Of a stretch of DNA of 64,000 bases, positions 19,208 through 28,714 are shown piece after piece (position 1 is the first letter of the stretch; each line of letters starts with the position of its first letter). Where the stretch lies: assembly GCA_902790375.1 (NCBI GenBank), contig CADARY010000014.1:82046-146045 (forward strand). The letters run 5' to 3'. A program made the position numbers and the translations under genes. The notes beneath the pieces were generated by a model. The model was given only the letters and a program-made list of their open reading frames with translations, did no database searches and was not told the origin of the DNA. The stretch is from Oscillospiraceae bacterium (lineage in GTDB: Bacteria > Bacillota > Clostridia > Oscillospirales > Oscillospiraceae).

Positions 19208-21478
19208 ATGAGGAAGCTCGCGACGGCGGCGCTGGCCTTTTCCGCCGCTGTGTTCCTCGCAAATTATGTTTTACCGGCAGGGTGGCTGATCGTGCCTGCG
19301 GTCCTTTCCGCAGTTTTCGGCGCCGCCCTTGCGCTGCTTCACCGAAAGTGGCTGCGGCCGGCCGCGGTTGCGCTGGTGTTTTTCTCTCTCGGATTGCTGG
19401 AGTATTCCGTCTACAAAAGTCTCACAATAGACCGCGCGCAGGAATACGCCGGGCAGACGCGGGAGATCTGCGGCACGGTGCTGGATTACCCGGAGGAATA
19501 CAGCGGCTACTGCCGCCTGCACATCCGCATCCGATCGGAGGATCTGCCGCACTTCAAGGCGATCGTATACGATAACCATAAGGCCTTCCTGAATGCGGAG
19601 CCGGGACAGACGATCAGCTTTACCGGCAAAATCACCCCGGCGGATACGCTCTACGGGAAAGCCTGTGATAATTATCACACCAACGGCTATTACCTCAAGC
19701 TCAGCGTCAAGGGGGAGGAGGAAATCCGCGATGCCGGCTTCTCGGCTGCGAGTCTGCCGCAGCGGCTGCATCGTTTTCTCTGCTCCCGTGTGGAGCTTAT
19801 CTTTCCGCAGGACAGCCGCACCTTCATAAAAGCCCTGATGCTTGGCGACAAGCAGGACTTTTATGATGACGACGCGTTATATGTGGCCATGAGCCGCTCC
19901 GGACTCATGCATGTGGTGGCGGTCTCCGGCCTGCACATTTCCTTCCTGGTTGGCTTTCTCGGGCTCCTGCTCGGAAACGGCCGACGCAGCGCATGGATCA
20001 GCATTGTTCTGATCTGGTGCTTTGTGCTGGTGACGGGGGTCAGCAAGTCCGCGGTCCGCGCGGGCTTCATGCAGACCCTCCTGCTGCTCGCGCCGGTACT
20101 GCGGCGGGAAAATGATCCGCTTACGTCCCTTTCGGCGGTGCTGGCGCTGCTCCTGGCTGCCTGTCCCTTTGCGGCCGGAAGCGTGAGTCTGCAGATGAGC
20201 TTTTCTGCCATGGCGGGAATCATCTGCTTTTCGGAACCGATCCTTGCATGGCTCCTCAGGCCGCTGCCGGAAAAGCTTCATTACGGTCCGATCCGGACGC
20301 TCCTCGGGGTAATTGCAGGCTCGCTGAGCGTCATGGTCTTTACAACGCCGATCACGGCCCTGCATTTTTCCTATGTGCCTTTACTCGCGGTGCTGAGCAA
20401 TGTCGCCTGCCTGTGGACGGTCAGCCTTTGCTTCTGCATGGCCTGGGCGGCCTGCGCTCTCTCGGTAATACCGGCGCTCGGGTCAGCGGCGGCGTGGCTC
20501 TGTGCCTGGCCGGCGCGCTATATCCTCTTTTGCGCGGGGAAGGTCGCAGCTTTGCCCCATGCCGTCCTGTATATGAAAACCGAGGGCGCGCTTGTCTGGA
20601 TGCTGACAAGCTATGCGCTCCTGCTGCTGGGCGTGCTGCTGCGAAGGCACCGCTATGTCAGAATCCTGCTGCCGGCCTCGCTCTCGCTCGCGCTGCTGGT
20701 CGGCGTCATCCTGCGCACAGAGAGGCTGTACCGGCAGACGGACTGCATCAGCGTCCTGAACGTCGGACAGGGACAGTGTATCACAGCCTTCGCCGGGGAT
20801 GAAACCGCGGTGATCGACTGCGGCAATGTCTACAGCACGGAGCATGCCGGGAGCGTTGCCGGAGAATATCTCCTGGGCTGCGGGCGCAGGAGCGTTGAAA
20901 TCTTCGTTCTGACGCATATGGATGAGGATCATGTCGACGGCGCTGTCCGGCTGATGGAAATGGTGCCGGTGAACACGCTGATCCTTCCTGCGGTAGAAGA
21001 GGAGGATAACGGCTGTCAAAGCGCCATTCTGGCGTGTGCCGCCCGGCACGGGACAGAGGTTCGGGCTTTGAAAAACAATGCCGAGGCCTCCTGCGGCAGA
21101 CTGAAGATGCGGCTATACAGGCTGTCAGATTCCGGCGACAGGAACGAAAGCGGGCTGATGGCAAGCCTCTGCGTTGGTGAGACCAAGCTTCTTGTAACGG
21201 CGGACGCATCGAAAAAGCTGGAGCGTAAGCTCGTGCAGCAGGAGGATTTGAGCGGTACGGATATCCTGGTTGTGGGTCACCACGGCTCCAAATATGCAAG
21301 CGCGCCCGAGCTCCTGGAGGAAGCCGGCGGCCGCCTTGCGGTGATCAGTGTCGGGTATAACAACTACGGCCATCCGGCGCAGGAAACGCTGGACGCGCTG
21401 CGGGAGCATGGCTATCAAGTCATGCGAACGGATGAAGACGGAACGGTGGAAATCCGTTTGGAGAAGAACAATGGCTAA
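19208..21478 (+). CDS. comEC: ComEC/Rec2-type DNA internalization competence protein
   Basis: A 756-residue protein with the three ComEC parts: an N-terminal DUF4131/OB-like region with membrane helices (1-170), a central Competence domain with many helices starting near 200 (the SRSGLMHVVAVSGLHISF segment is diagnostic), and a C-terminal metallo-beta-lactamase domain from about 515. In that domain LTHMDEDHVDG provides the metal ligands and VVGHHGSKYA a later one. It forms the channel for single-stranded DNA uptake. It overlaps holA by eight bases. No comEA lies next to it here. Presence suggests, but does not prove, natural competence. Confidence 0.92.
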   Translation: MRKLATAALAFSAAVFLANYVLPAGWLIVPAVLSAVFGAALALLHRKWLRPAAVALVFFSLGLLEYSVYKSLTIDRAQEYAGQTREICGTVLDYPEEYSGYCRLHIRIRSEDLPHFKAIVYDNHKAFLNAEPGQTISFTGKITPADTLYGKACDNYHTNGYYLKLSVKGEEEIRDAGFSAASLPQRLHRFLCSRVELIFPQDSRTFIKALMLGDKQDFYDDDALYVAMSRSGLMHVVAVSGLHISFLVGFLGLLLGNGRRSAWISIVLIWCFVLVTGVSKSAVRAGFMQTLLLLAPVLRRENDPLTSLSAVLALLLAACPFAAGSVSLQMSFSAMAGIICFSEPILAWLLRPLPEKLHYGPIRTLLGVIAGSLSVMVFTTPITALHFSYVPLLAVLSNVACLWTVSLCFCMAWAACALSVIPALGSAAAWLCAWPARYILFCAGKVAALPHAVLYMKTEGALVWMLTSYALLLLGVLLRRHRYVRILLPASLSLALLVGVILRTERLYRQTDCISVLNVGQGQCITAFAGDETAVIDCGNVYSTEHAGSVAGEYLLGCGRRSVEIFVLTHMDEDHVDGAVRLMEMVPVNTLILPAVEEEDNGCQSAILACAARHGTEVRALKNNAEASCGRLKMRLYRLSDSGDRNESGLMASLCVGETKLLVTADASKKLERKLVQQEDLSGTDILVVGHHGSKYASAPELLEEAGGRLAVISVGYNNYGHPAQETLDALREHGYQVMRTDEDGTVEIRLEKNNG

Positions 21479-22526
21479 GAAAGCTGGGAAAAACGAAGAA
21501 GCCTTCAACTATGCTTCTGAGCTTCGCTCACTCAAGGAGCTGGGGCCGGAGCGGCTTTATCTGCTCTGGGGCCCGGAGGACTATCTGCGGGAGCAGTATC
21601 TGCAGCAGCTGAAAAAAAGATGCCTCCCGGAAGGGGAGGACGATTTCAGCTATAAGCGGATTGACGGACCCGCGCTGGACCCGGTGAAGCTCCGCCAGGC
21701 GGTGGACGCCATGCCCTTCATGACAGAGCGGACCTTTGTGGAGCTGCGCGATGTGGATATCAACCGCCTGTCAGATCCGGAGGCCTGCGCAAAGCTCCTG
21801 TCCGATCTTCCGGACTACTGCACGGTGGCTTTCGTGCAGAACGCCGAGTTTGAGCCGGACGGCAGGCTTCGCTTTGTCAAGACCCTGCGTTCCGAGGGAC
21901 GGGAACTCAAATTCACCCGCCAGTCCCAGGGCATGCTGACAGACTGGATCGTGCGCCGCTTTGCCGCAGCAGGGAAGAGCGTCGATCTTGCGGCGGCTCA
22001 ACGGCTGATTTTTATCAGCGGCGACCTTATGAGCAGGCTGATCCCGGAAATTGAAAAGATCGCGGCCTATGCCAAAGGCGACAAAGTGACGCCGGAGGAC
22101 GTGGAGGCTGTGGCCAATCATATTCCGGAGGCTGTGGTCTTTGAGATGACAGAGCTTATCGCCCGGAAGAAGAACAATTCCGCCATGGAGGTTCTGGCGG
22201 AACTGCTCGCGGATAAGAATAACGAGCCGATCATGATCCTGGCTGTCCTCGGAAAACAGATGCGCCAGCTCTATGCGGCAAGGCTCGCGGTGGAAAAGGA
22301 TCTCGGCGCCAGATATGTCATGGATGTATGCGCCATGAAGTATGATTACATTGCCAATAAGCTGATCGCTGCGGCCAGGGGCTTCACCCTGCCGCAGCTG
22401 AAGCGGGCGGTGGAGCTCTGCGCCGAAACGGACTATCGCATGAAGAGCAGCGGCGCGGATGCACGGGAGCTCCTGAAAGAAACCGTGCTGCGTATTGCGG
22501 CGGGGGAAGAGCATGCGCCGGATTAA
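21471..22526 (+). CDS. holA: DNA polymerase III delta subunit
   Basis: A 351-residue clamp-loader delta subunit. It opens the beta sliding clamp. YLLWGPEDYLREQYLQQL at the N terminus matches the YLLxGxExxL start of HolA proteins, and the middle domain has LTDWIVRRFAAAG and ISGDLMSRLIPEIEKIAAYA. The ATG at 21471 overlaps the last codons of comEC (AACAATGGCTAA), so translation is probably coupled. comEC-holA is a common gene pair in Firmicutes. Here rnmV rather than rpsT follows, overlapping by 14 bases. Confidence 0.93.
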   Translation: MAKKAGKNEEAFNYASELRSLKELGPERLYLLWGPEDYLREQYLQQLKKRCLPEGEDDFSYKRIDGPALDPVKLRQAVDAMPFMTERTFVELRDVDINRLSDPEACAKLLSDLPDYCTVAFVQNAEFEPDGRLRFVKTLRSEGRELKFTRQSQGMLTDWIVRRFAAAGKSVDLAAAQRLIFISGDLMSRLIPEIEKIAAYAKGDKVTPEDVEAVANHIPEAVVFEMTELIARKKNNSAMEVLAELLADKNNEPIMILAVLGKQMRQLYAARLAVEKDLGARYVMDVCAMKYDYIANKLIAAARGFTLPQLKRAVELCAETDYRMKSSGADARELLKETVLRIAAGEEHAPD

Positions 22527-23094
22527 GGAAGTCATTGTCGTCGAGGGGCGCTATGATAAGAACACCCTCAGCCAGGTCGTGGATGCGGTGATTCTGGAGA
22601 CCTCCGGCTTCGGCATCTTTCATGATGCGCAGAAGCGCCGCCTTCTCCAGACGCTGGCAGAGACACGGGGACTCATCGTACTCACGGATTCTGATGGAGC
22701 GGGATTTATGATCCGCAACCACATCCGGGGCTGCGTCGATCCCAGGCTGGTAAAGCATGCCTACATCCCCGATATCAAAGGAAAAGAGAGACGAAAAGCA
22801 GCCCCGTCCAGAGAAGGGAAGCTCGGAGTGGAGGGCATGCGGCCTGAAATCCTGCTGGAAGCCCTGCGCCGTGCGGGCGCGACCTTCGACGATCAGCCTG
22901 CTGACATGCCGTCCGGCCGGATCGGGAAGGCGGATCTTTACGCCCGGGGCCTCAGCGGAAAAGAGGGGAGTGCCGAGCGCCGAAAGGCTGTGCAGCGTCG
23001 GCTCGATCTGCCGGAGCATATGAGCGCGGATGCGCTGCTGGACGTTCTCAACGCCCTGATGGACAGGGAGGAGTTTTACCGTCTCGAGCTTTGA
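22513..23094 (+). CDS. rnmV: Ribonuclease M5
   Basis: A 193-residue TOPRIM-domain nuclease that trims 5S rRNA precursors. VVEGRYDKNTL (about 8-18) and LTDSDGAGFMIR (about 57-68) hold the metal-binding acidic residues. GKLGVEGMRPEILLEAL, the characteristic M5 segment, follows. The ATG at 22513 has GGGGGAAG upstream and lies inside the end of holA. The 3' end overlaps by 19 bases a convergent small membrane-protein gene. No ksgA lies next to it, unlike in Bacillus. Confidence 0.93.
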   Translation: MRRIKEVIVVEGRYDKNTLSQVVDAVILETSGFGIFHDAQKRRLLQTLAETRGLIVLTDSDGAGFMIRNHIRGCVDPRLVKHAYIPDIKGKERRKAAPSREGKLGVEGMRPEILLEALRRAGATFDDQPADMPSGRIGKADLYARGLSGKEGSAERRKAVQRRLDLPEHMSADALLDVLNALMDREEFYRLEL

Positions 23095-23333
23095 ACGTCC
23101 TCGATACAGACCGAGAAGATGGCGCCGATCATCAGCAGAGCCTCTCCTGTTTCATACAGGCTCATCGCTGTCATGTACTGGGTATAGCCCTCCGACATGC
23201 TGCCGCCCCAGCTCAGCAGGAGCATAAAGGCGCCCAGCAGCAGGAAGGCTGTAAGCTTTATGGAAGAGATAAATATGTACCAGGCATCAGGACACATGTT
23301 GAGCATGCGGATTACGGTTTTCCTGAGTTTCAT
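23076..23333 (-). CDS. Small two-helix membrane protein, function unknown
   Basis: An 85-residue protein. The basic N terminus MKLRKTVIRML is followed by a hydrophobic helix (about 25-45) and a second one (about 60-78), joined by a loop with SMSEGYTQYM. The ATG at 23333 is preceded by GAGGTGG; a longer frame from 23447 has no equally good site. I do not recognise a family. Its 3' end overlaps rnmV in the opposite orientation. The ribosome binding site, the charged ends and the clean hydrophobic pattern support a real gene. Confidence 0.7.
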   Translation of the reverse strand: MKLRKTVIRMLNMCPDAWYIFISSIKLTAFLLLGAFMLLLSWGGSMSEGYTQYMTAMSLYETGEALLMIGAIFSVCIEDVQSSRR

Positions 23334-23463
23334 GCAAACCACCTCGCACCGATTATAACGGGGGAGGACGCTTGTCACAATGCAAAATGTTTTCCAGCAA
23401 CGCAGGCTGCTCCAGAATGTAAAGATTGATTGAATAATTTTTATCAAAAATGTGAATTTGACC

Positions 23464-23492
23464 TTGTGCGAAAAAAAATTATGTGATATATT
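23464..23492 (+). promoter_or_regulatory. promoter for DUF3798 transporter operon
   Basis: TTGTGC (23464-23469), 17-base spacer rich in A, TATATT (23487-23492). The surrounding 23410-23500 region is markedly AT-rich. The leader to the first gene is about 115 bases with no clear riboswitch. Confidence 0.55.
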
Positions 23493-23613
23493 AAAGGAGT
23501 TTTCGAGAATTTCATGTGTTCTCGGAAATGAATGGAGGATGTGAGAGCGGTTTTACGGGGGTCAAAGCCGCCGGAAGACTGCTTTTGTATCCAAGAACGA
23601 TAAGGAGGAAAAC

Positions 23614-24834
23614 ATGAAAAAGATTGTTGCGCTTCTGCTCGCGCTCACCCTGGTGTTCGCGCTTGCCGCATGCGGCAAGAAGGCTGAACCCGCCGCCACT
23701 GAGACTCCTGCACCCGCAGAGTCCAAGCCCCATATCGGCATCATCACCGGCTCCGTCTCCCAGTCTGAGGACGACCGCCGCGGCGCCGAGGCTTTCCAGG
23801 CCAAGTATGGCGAGGATATGGTCAAGCTGGCCATCTACCCCGACAACTTTACCGAGGAGCTTGAGACGACCATCCAGACCATCGTCAACATGGCCGATGA
23901 CCCTGACATGAAGGCCATCATTGTCAACCAGGCTGTCCCCGGCACCACCGAGGCTTTCCGCCAGATCAAGGAGAAGAACCCTGACATCATCTGCATCGCC
24001 GGTGAGTCTCATGAGGACCTGCCCGAGATCGGCTCCGCTGCTGACCTTGTCGTCAACAACGACTTCGTTGCCCGCGGCTACCTGATGATCCGCACCGCCC
24101 ATGAGATGGGCTGCGACACCTTTGTGCACATCTCCTTCCCGCGCCACATGTCTTACGAGACCATGAGCCGCCGCGTGGCCATCATGAAGGCCGCCTGCGA
24201 GGAGTTTGGCATGAAGTTTGTTCTTGAGACCGCTCCCGACCCCACCACCGACGTTGGTGTTGCCGGCGCACAGGCTTACATTCTTGAGCATGTCCCCCAG
24301 TGGGTCGAGCAGTACGGTGAGCATGCCGCTTACTTCTGCACCAACGACGCCCACACCGAGCCTCTGCTCAAGCAGCTGCTCGAGTACGGCGGATGCTTCG
24401 TCGAGGCTGACCTGCCCTCTCCCACCATGGGCTATCCCGGCGCTCTGGGCATTGACCTGACCGCTGAGGCCGGCGACTATGCCAAGATCCTTGCGAAGGT
24501 CGAATCCGCCATCTCCGAGAAGGGCGGCGCCGGCCGCTTCGGCACCTGGGCTTACTCTTACGGCTACACGGTTTCCGCCGGCCTTGCCCAGCATGCGCTC
24601 AACGTCATCAACGGCGAGAGCAAGCTCCTGGAGATCGACGACATCTCCAAGGCCTATGCTGAGTTCTCCCCCGGCGCTGAGTGGAACGGCTCCAACTACA
24701 CCAATGCGGAGACCGGCGTGAAGGCTGAAAACACCTTCCTGATCTATCAGGATACCTACATCATGGGTAATCCGGGCCACTACATGGGCTCCACCTCTGT
24801 TGAGGTTCCCGAGAAGTACTTCACCATCAAGTAA
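23614..24834 (+). CDS. DUF3798 substrate-binding lipoprotein of an ABC importer
   Basis: A 406-residue secreted lipoprotein. The signal peptide ends in the lipobox LVFALAAC, with the lipidated Cys at residue 20, followed by an Ala/Pro/Glu-rich linker. The mature part has the periplasmic-binding-protein fold seen in BMP/sugar type I binding proteins and matches DUF3798 by its HIGIITGSVSQSEDDRRGAEAF start and the VNNDFVARGYLMIRTAHEMG stretch. The ligand is unknown. It heads an operon with a double ATPase, two permeases and a DUF6672-like protein. AAGGAGG precedes the ATG. Codon use is strongly biased to C/G third positions, suggesting high expression (inference). Confidence 0.85.
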   Translation: MKKIVALLLALTLVFALAACGKKAEPAATETPAPAESKPHIGIITGSVSQSEDDRRGAEAFQAKYGEDMVKLAIYPDNFTEELETTIQTIVNMADDPDMKAIIVNQAVPGTTEAFRQIKEKNPDIICIAGESHEDLPEIGSAADLVVNNDFVARGYLMIRTAHEMGCDTFVHISFPRHMSYETMSRRVAIMKAACEEFGMKFVLETAPDPTTDVGVAGAQAYILEHVPQWVEQYGEHAAYFCTNDAHTEPLLKQLLEYGGCFVEADLPSPTMGYPGALGIDLTAEAGDYAKILAKVESAISEKGGAGRFGTWAYSYGYTVSAGLAQHALNVINGESKLLEIDDISKAYAEFSPGAEWNGSNYTNAETGVKAENTFLIYQDTYIMGNPGHYMGSTSVEVPEKYFTIK

Positions 24835-24919
24835 TTTCCCAAGGCTCCAAAAACAGAAAACCAAGGGGGGAGGGGGCGGCGCTCCCTCCCCCTGTTAATT
24901 GATTAGGTGGGTAACAGAT

Positions 24920-26509
24920 ATGGCAAATAACAACGCTCCGCTTCTGGAAATGCGGAATATCAAAAAGGCCTTCTTCGGCAATCAGGTGCTGACGGATATC
25001 AACCTCAGCCTGGCCGAGGGCGAGGTCCTGGGGCTCTGCGGCGAAAACGGCGCAGGAAAGAGCACCCTCATGAAGATTCTCTTTGGCATGGACGTGATCC
25101 GCGACACCGGCGGTTATGAAGGCGATATTCTCATAAACGGCGAGAAGGTCACCTTCAACACGCCCTTTGACGCACTTGCTGCCGGCATCGGCATGGTGCA
25201 TCAGGAGTTCTCCCTGATTCCCGGCTTTACTGCCACGGAGAATATCCTCCTTAACCGCGAACCGAAAAAGAAAAATGTTATCTCCGAGGTCTTCGGAGAC
25301 AGACTTGATACGCTGAATTATCATGTGATGACCGAACGCGCGGAGGCCGCCATCGACAAGATGGGCTTCCGTATCGACAAGGATATGGTCATCAGCGAAA
25401 TGCCTGTCGGACATAAGCAGTTTACGGAGATTGCACGTGAGCTCAGCAAGGATCAGCTCAAGATCCTGATCCTGGACGAGCCGACCGCGGTGCTTACCGA
25501 AAAGGAGGCGGAAGCTCTGCTTGCCTCCATTCGCTCCATGTCGGAAAAGGGCATCGCCGTCATCTTCATCACCCACAGACTGCATGAGATCCTGGCAGTC
25601 TGCGACAGAGTTGTGGTTATGCGCGACGGTTACGTCGTTTCAGACGAACCCGCAGCAGAGACCACCGTAAATGAGATTTCAAGTCGGATGGTTGGCAGAG
25701 CCGTTGAAACGACTGCCAAATCTGATATACGCGATAAGTCGGACGCAAAAACCATCATGTCCATCAAACGCCTCTGGGTGGATATGCCGGGCGAGATCGT
25801 ACGGGACGTCAGCCTTGATATCAAGGAGGGCGAGATCCTGGGCATCGGCGGCCTGGCCGGCCAGGGCAAGCTGGGCATTCCCAACGGCATCATGGGTTTG
25901 TATGAGGCTGGCGGCAGCGTGGAGTTTGACGGGGCAAAGATCCCGCTCAACAGCCCCAGAAAGTGCCTGGACGCGTCCCTTGCCTTCGTGTCGGAGGATC
26001 GGCGCGGCGTGGGCCTGCTGCTGGATGAGACGCTGGAGTGGAACGTGGCCTTCCCGGCCATGCAGGTACAGAACAAATTCCTGAAGAATTACCTGGGCGG
26101 TTTTGTCAAGTGGCGCGATGAAAAGTCGATCCGTGAGGTGACCGAGCGCTATATCGACGAGCTTGCCATCAAATGCACCGGCTCCAAGCAGAAGGCGAAG
26201 GAGCTCTCCGGCGGCAACCAGCAGAAGGTATGTCTTGCCAAAGCCTTTGCGCTCGAGCCCAAATTCCTCTTTGTGTCAGAGCCGACCCGCGGCATAGACG
26301 TGGGCGCCAAATCCCTGGTGCTCGAGGCGCTCAGAAAGTTCAACAGGGAGAGCGGCGTCACCGTTGTCATGATCTCCTCGGAGCTGGAAGAGCTCCGCTC
26401 GATCTGTGATCGCATCGCCATCATTTCCGGCGGCAAGGTTGCCGGCATCCTCCCGGCCTCAAAGCCTTCGGAGGAGTTTGGCATGCTGATGGTCAGTATG
26501 GTAAAGTGA
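24920..26509 (+). CDS. ABC transporter ATP-binding protein, tandem nucleotide-binding domains
   Basis: A 529-residue protein with two ABC domains in the RbsA/MglA style. Domain 1 has an intact Walker A GENGAGKST (41-49) and Walker B LILDEPTAVL, but its signature reads MPVGHKQFTEIA rather than LSGGQ. Domain 2 has a degenerate Walker A, GLAGQGKLG, lacking the Ser/Thr, with an intact LSGGNQQKV signature. One consensus site built from Walker A of domain 1 and the signature of domain 2 is therefore expected, as in RbsA. The ATG at 24920 follows AGGTGG. It energises the two following permeases. Confidence 0.92.
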   Translation: MANNNAPLLEMRNIKKAFFGNQVLTDINLSLAEGEVLGLCGENGAGKSTLMKILFGMDVIRDTGGYEGDILINGEKVTFNTPFDALAAGIGMVHQEFSLIPGFTATENILLNREPKKKNVISEVFGDRLDTLNYHVMTERAEAAIDKMGFRIDKDMVISEMPVGHKQFTEIARELSKDQLKILILDEPTAVLTEKEAEALLASIRSMSEKGIAVIFITHRLHEILAVCDRVVVMRDGYVVSDEPAAETTVNEISSRMVGRAVETTAKSDIRDKSDAKTIMSIKRLWVDMPGEIVRDVSLDIKEGEILGIGGLAGQGKLGIPNGIMGLYEAGGSVEFDGAKIPLNSPRKCLDASLAFVSEDRRGVGLLLDETLEWNVAFPAMQVQNKFLKNYLGGFVKWRDEKSIREVTERYIDELAIKCTGSKQKAKELSGGNQQKVCLAKAFALEPKFLFVSEPTRGIDVGAKSLVLEALRKFNRESGVTVVMISSELEELRSICDRIAIISGGKVAGILPASKPSEEFGMLMVSMVK

Positions 26510-26519
26510 GGAGGGCAGC

Positions 26520-27596
26520 ATGAACGAAACATTAGACAAAACCAATATGACGCTGCGTGACAGGCTCAAGGCCTTTGTTGACGCCTTCGGCCTGCCGAGA
26601 CTTATCATTGCAGCCTTCCTGCTGATGCTGTATATTGCGGCCCCCATTGTCGGCGCAGGCTTCTGGATGCAGATCAGCAACACCATCAACCGCTTCAGCT
26701 GGAATGCCGTCATGGTGCTTGCCATGGTGCCGATGATCCACTCCGGCTGCGGCCTGAACTTCGGGCTTCCGCTCGGTATTATCTCCGGCCTTTTGGGCGC
26801 TACGCTTTCCATCGAGCTTGGCTTTACCGGGCCGTTGAGCTTTCTCATGGCGATCCTCATTGCCACTCCCTTTGCCATCGTTCTCGGCGCGCTCTACGGC
26901 TGGCTTCTCAACAAGATCAAGGGCGGCGAGATGATGATCGCAACTTATGTCGGCTTCTCGTCCGTGTCCTTCATGTGCATGATGTGGCTTCTGCTGCCCT
27001 ACCACAGCCCGACGATGGTCTGGGGCTTCTCCGGCAAGGGCCTGAGGACCACGATCTCGCTGGAAGGCTTTTATGACAAGGTGCTTGCGAACTTCCTGCA
27101 GATCAATATCGGCAGCCTCTCCATCCCCACGGGCACGCTCCTGTTCTTTGCGGTGCTGGCCTTCGGCATGTGGGCTTTCCTGCACACCAAGACCGGCACG
27201 GCCATGACGGCTGTGGGCTCCAACCCCACCTTTGCCAAGGCTGCCGGCGTCAATGTGGATAAAATGCGCATGCTTTCCGTTGTTCTCTCCACCTGGCTTG
27301 CCGCCATCGGCATTCTGGTCTATGAGCAGGGCTTCGGCTTTATCCAGCTCTATATGGCGCCCTTCTATATGGCGCTGCCCGCTGTTTCCGCCATTTTGAT
27401 CGGCGGCGCGTCCGTCAACAAGGCGTCGATTGCAAACGTCATTATCGGCACCTTCCTCTTTCAGGGTATTGTCACCATGACGCCCACCGTTATGAACAAC
27501 ATGATCCACATGGATATGAGCGAGGTTATCCGTGTCGTGGCTTCCCAGGGCATGATCCTCTATGCGCTGACAAGGAAAACGGAGGCGACGAAATGA
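26520..27596 (+). CDS. ABC transporter permease 1 (BPD_transp_2 type)
   Basis: A 358-residue inner-membrane permease with about eight to nine helices, of the ribose/BMP-type branched permease family. The GVNVDKMRMLSVVLSTWLAAIGILVYEQG stretch holds the cytoplasmic coupling loop region (it is cited here as positions about 247-275). The family-typical ILIGGASVNKASIANVIIG follows at about 303-321. The start follows GAGGAGG, ten bases after the ATPase gene. It overlaps permease 2 by four bases (ATGA), implying translational coupling and equal amounts of the two. Confidence 0.88.
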   Translation: MNETLDKTNMTLRDRLKAFVDAFGLPRLIIAAFLLMLYIAAPIVGAGFWMQISNTINRFSWNAVMVLAMVPMIHSGCGLNFGLPLGIISGLLGATLSIELGFTGPLSFLMAILIATPFAIVLGALYGWLLNKIKGGEMMIATYVGFSSVSFMCMMWLLLPYHSPTMVWGFSGKGLRTTISLEGFYDKVLANFLQINIGSLSIPTGTLLFFAVLAFGMWAFLHTKTGTAMTAVGSNPTFAKAAGVNVDKMRMLSVVLSTWLAAIGILVYEQGFGFIQLYMAPFYMALPAVSAILIGGASVNKASIANVIIGTFLFQGIVTMTPTVMNNMIHMDMSEVIRVVASQGMILYALTRKTEATK

Positions 27597-28714
27597 AAAA
27601 CAAGATTACTGCCGGCAAAATTCTCTCCTTCGTTCGCGACAACAGTGTGCCCCTCATGTTCGTGCTGATCTGCGCGGTCTGCATTCCGATCTCCGGCTTC
27701 TCCTGGGGCTATCTGATCAACGAGATCGTGACCCGTATGGGCCGCAACATATTCCTGATCCTTGCTCTGCTGATCCCCATCATGTCCGGTATGGGCCTGA
27801 ACTTCGGCATGACCCTCGGCGCCATGGCAGGAGAGATCGCCCTGATCCTGGTCTCCGACTGGCAGATCTGGGGTATTCCCGGCGTGGTGCTGGCCATGAT
27901 CATTTCCATCCCCATCTCCGTGCTTCTTGGCGCGTTCTGCGGCAAGATCCTGAACATGGCCAAGGGCCGCGAAATGATCACGAGCTATATTATCAGCTTC
28001 TTCATGAACGGTATCTATCAGCTGATCGTGCTGTATATGATGGGCTCCATCATCCCGATCAAGCATTTTTCCATCAAGCTGCCCCGCGGCTACGGTATCC
28101 GCAACACGGTGTCCCTGCTGAATATGCGCCAGTGCCTGGATAATCTGCTGGCCGTGCGTGTCAGCGGCGTGAAGATCCCGGTACTGACCTTTCTCATCAT
28201 CGGGGTGCTGTGCCTTTTCATCGTGTGGTTCCGTAAGACCAAGCTCGGTCAGGATATGCGCGCTGTCGGCCAGGACATGAATGTTGCCCGCGACGCCGGT
28301 ATCAATGTCGAGCGCACCCGCATCATTTCCATCGTCATGTCCACGGTGCTGGCAGGCTTCGGAATGGTTATCTATCTCCAGAATATGGGCAATATCGCCA
28401 CCTACAGCTCCCATTCGCAGATCGGCATGTTCTGCATCGCGGCTCTGCTGGTCGGCGGCGCCAGTGTGGACAAGGCTTCCATCGGCAATGTTTTCCTCGG
28501 CGTTATCCTGTTCCACACCATGTTTATTGTCGCCCCCAAGGCGGGCGCTGAGATCACGGGCGACTCCATGATCGGCGAGTATTTCCGTGTCTTTGTCTCC
28601 TATGCCGTTATCACCGTGGCGCTCATTATGTATGAGACCAAGAAACGCAAGCACAAGAGCCAGAATGCACAGCAGCTGCAGCTTGCACAGGAGGAGGCCG
28701 ATAAGCATGAATAA
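27593..28714 (+). CDS. ABC transporter permease 2 (BPD_transp_2 type)
   Basis: A 373-residue permease, paralogous to permease 1: both have a GLNFGxxLG segment near the second helix, a GINVxRxR/GVNVDKMR loop and the LLVGGASVDKASIGN motif. With it, the pair makes a heterodimeric channel. The C-terminal tail is hydrophilic (KKRKHKSQNAQQ) and cytoplasmic. The start is ATGA-coupled to permease 1, and the stop overlaps the DUF6672-like gene by eight bases. Confidence 0.88.
   Translation: MKNKITAGKILSFVRDNSVPLMFVLICAVCIPISGFSWGYLINEIVTRMGRNIFLILALLIPIMSGMGLNFGMTLGAMAGEIALILVSDWQIWGIPGVVLAMIISIPISVLLGAFCGKILNMAKGREMITSYIISFFMNGIYQLIVLYMMGSIIPIKHFSIKLPRGYGIRNTVSLLNMRQCLDNLLAVRVSGVKIPVLTFLIIGVLCLFIVWFRKTKLGQDMRAVGQDMNVARDAGINVERTRIISIVMSTVLAGFGMVIYLQNMGNIATYSSHSQIGMFCIAALLVGGASVDKASIGNVFLGVILFHTMFIVAPKAGAEITGDSMIGEYFRVFVSYAVITVALIMYETKKRKHKSQNAQQLQLAQEEADKHE

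Noticed and set aside
23512-24864. 450-residue minus-strand open frame over the DUF3798 gene
   Set aside because: Composition is the mirror of the highly biased lipoprotein gene, and the plus frame has signal peptide, lipobox and ribosome binding site.
24920-26509. Degenerate second Walker A as a sign of a broken gene
   Set aside because: RbsA/MglA-type double ATPases normally have one degenerate site, so this is expected family behaviour.
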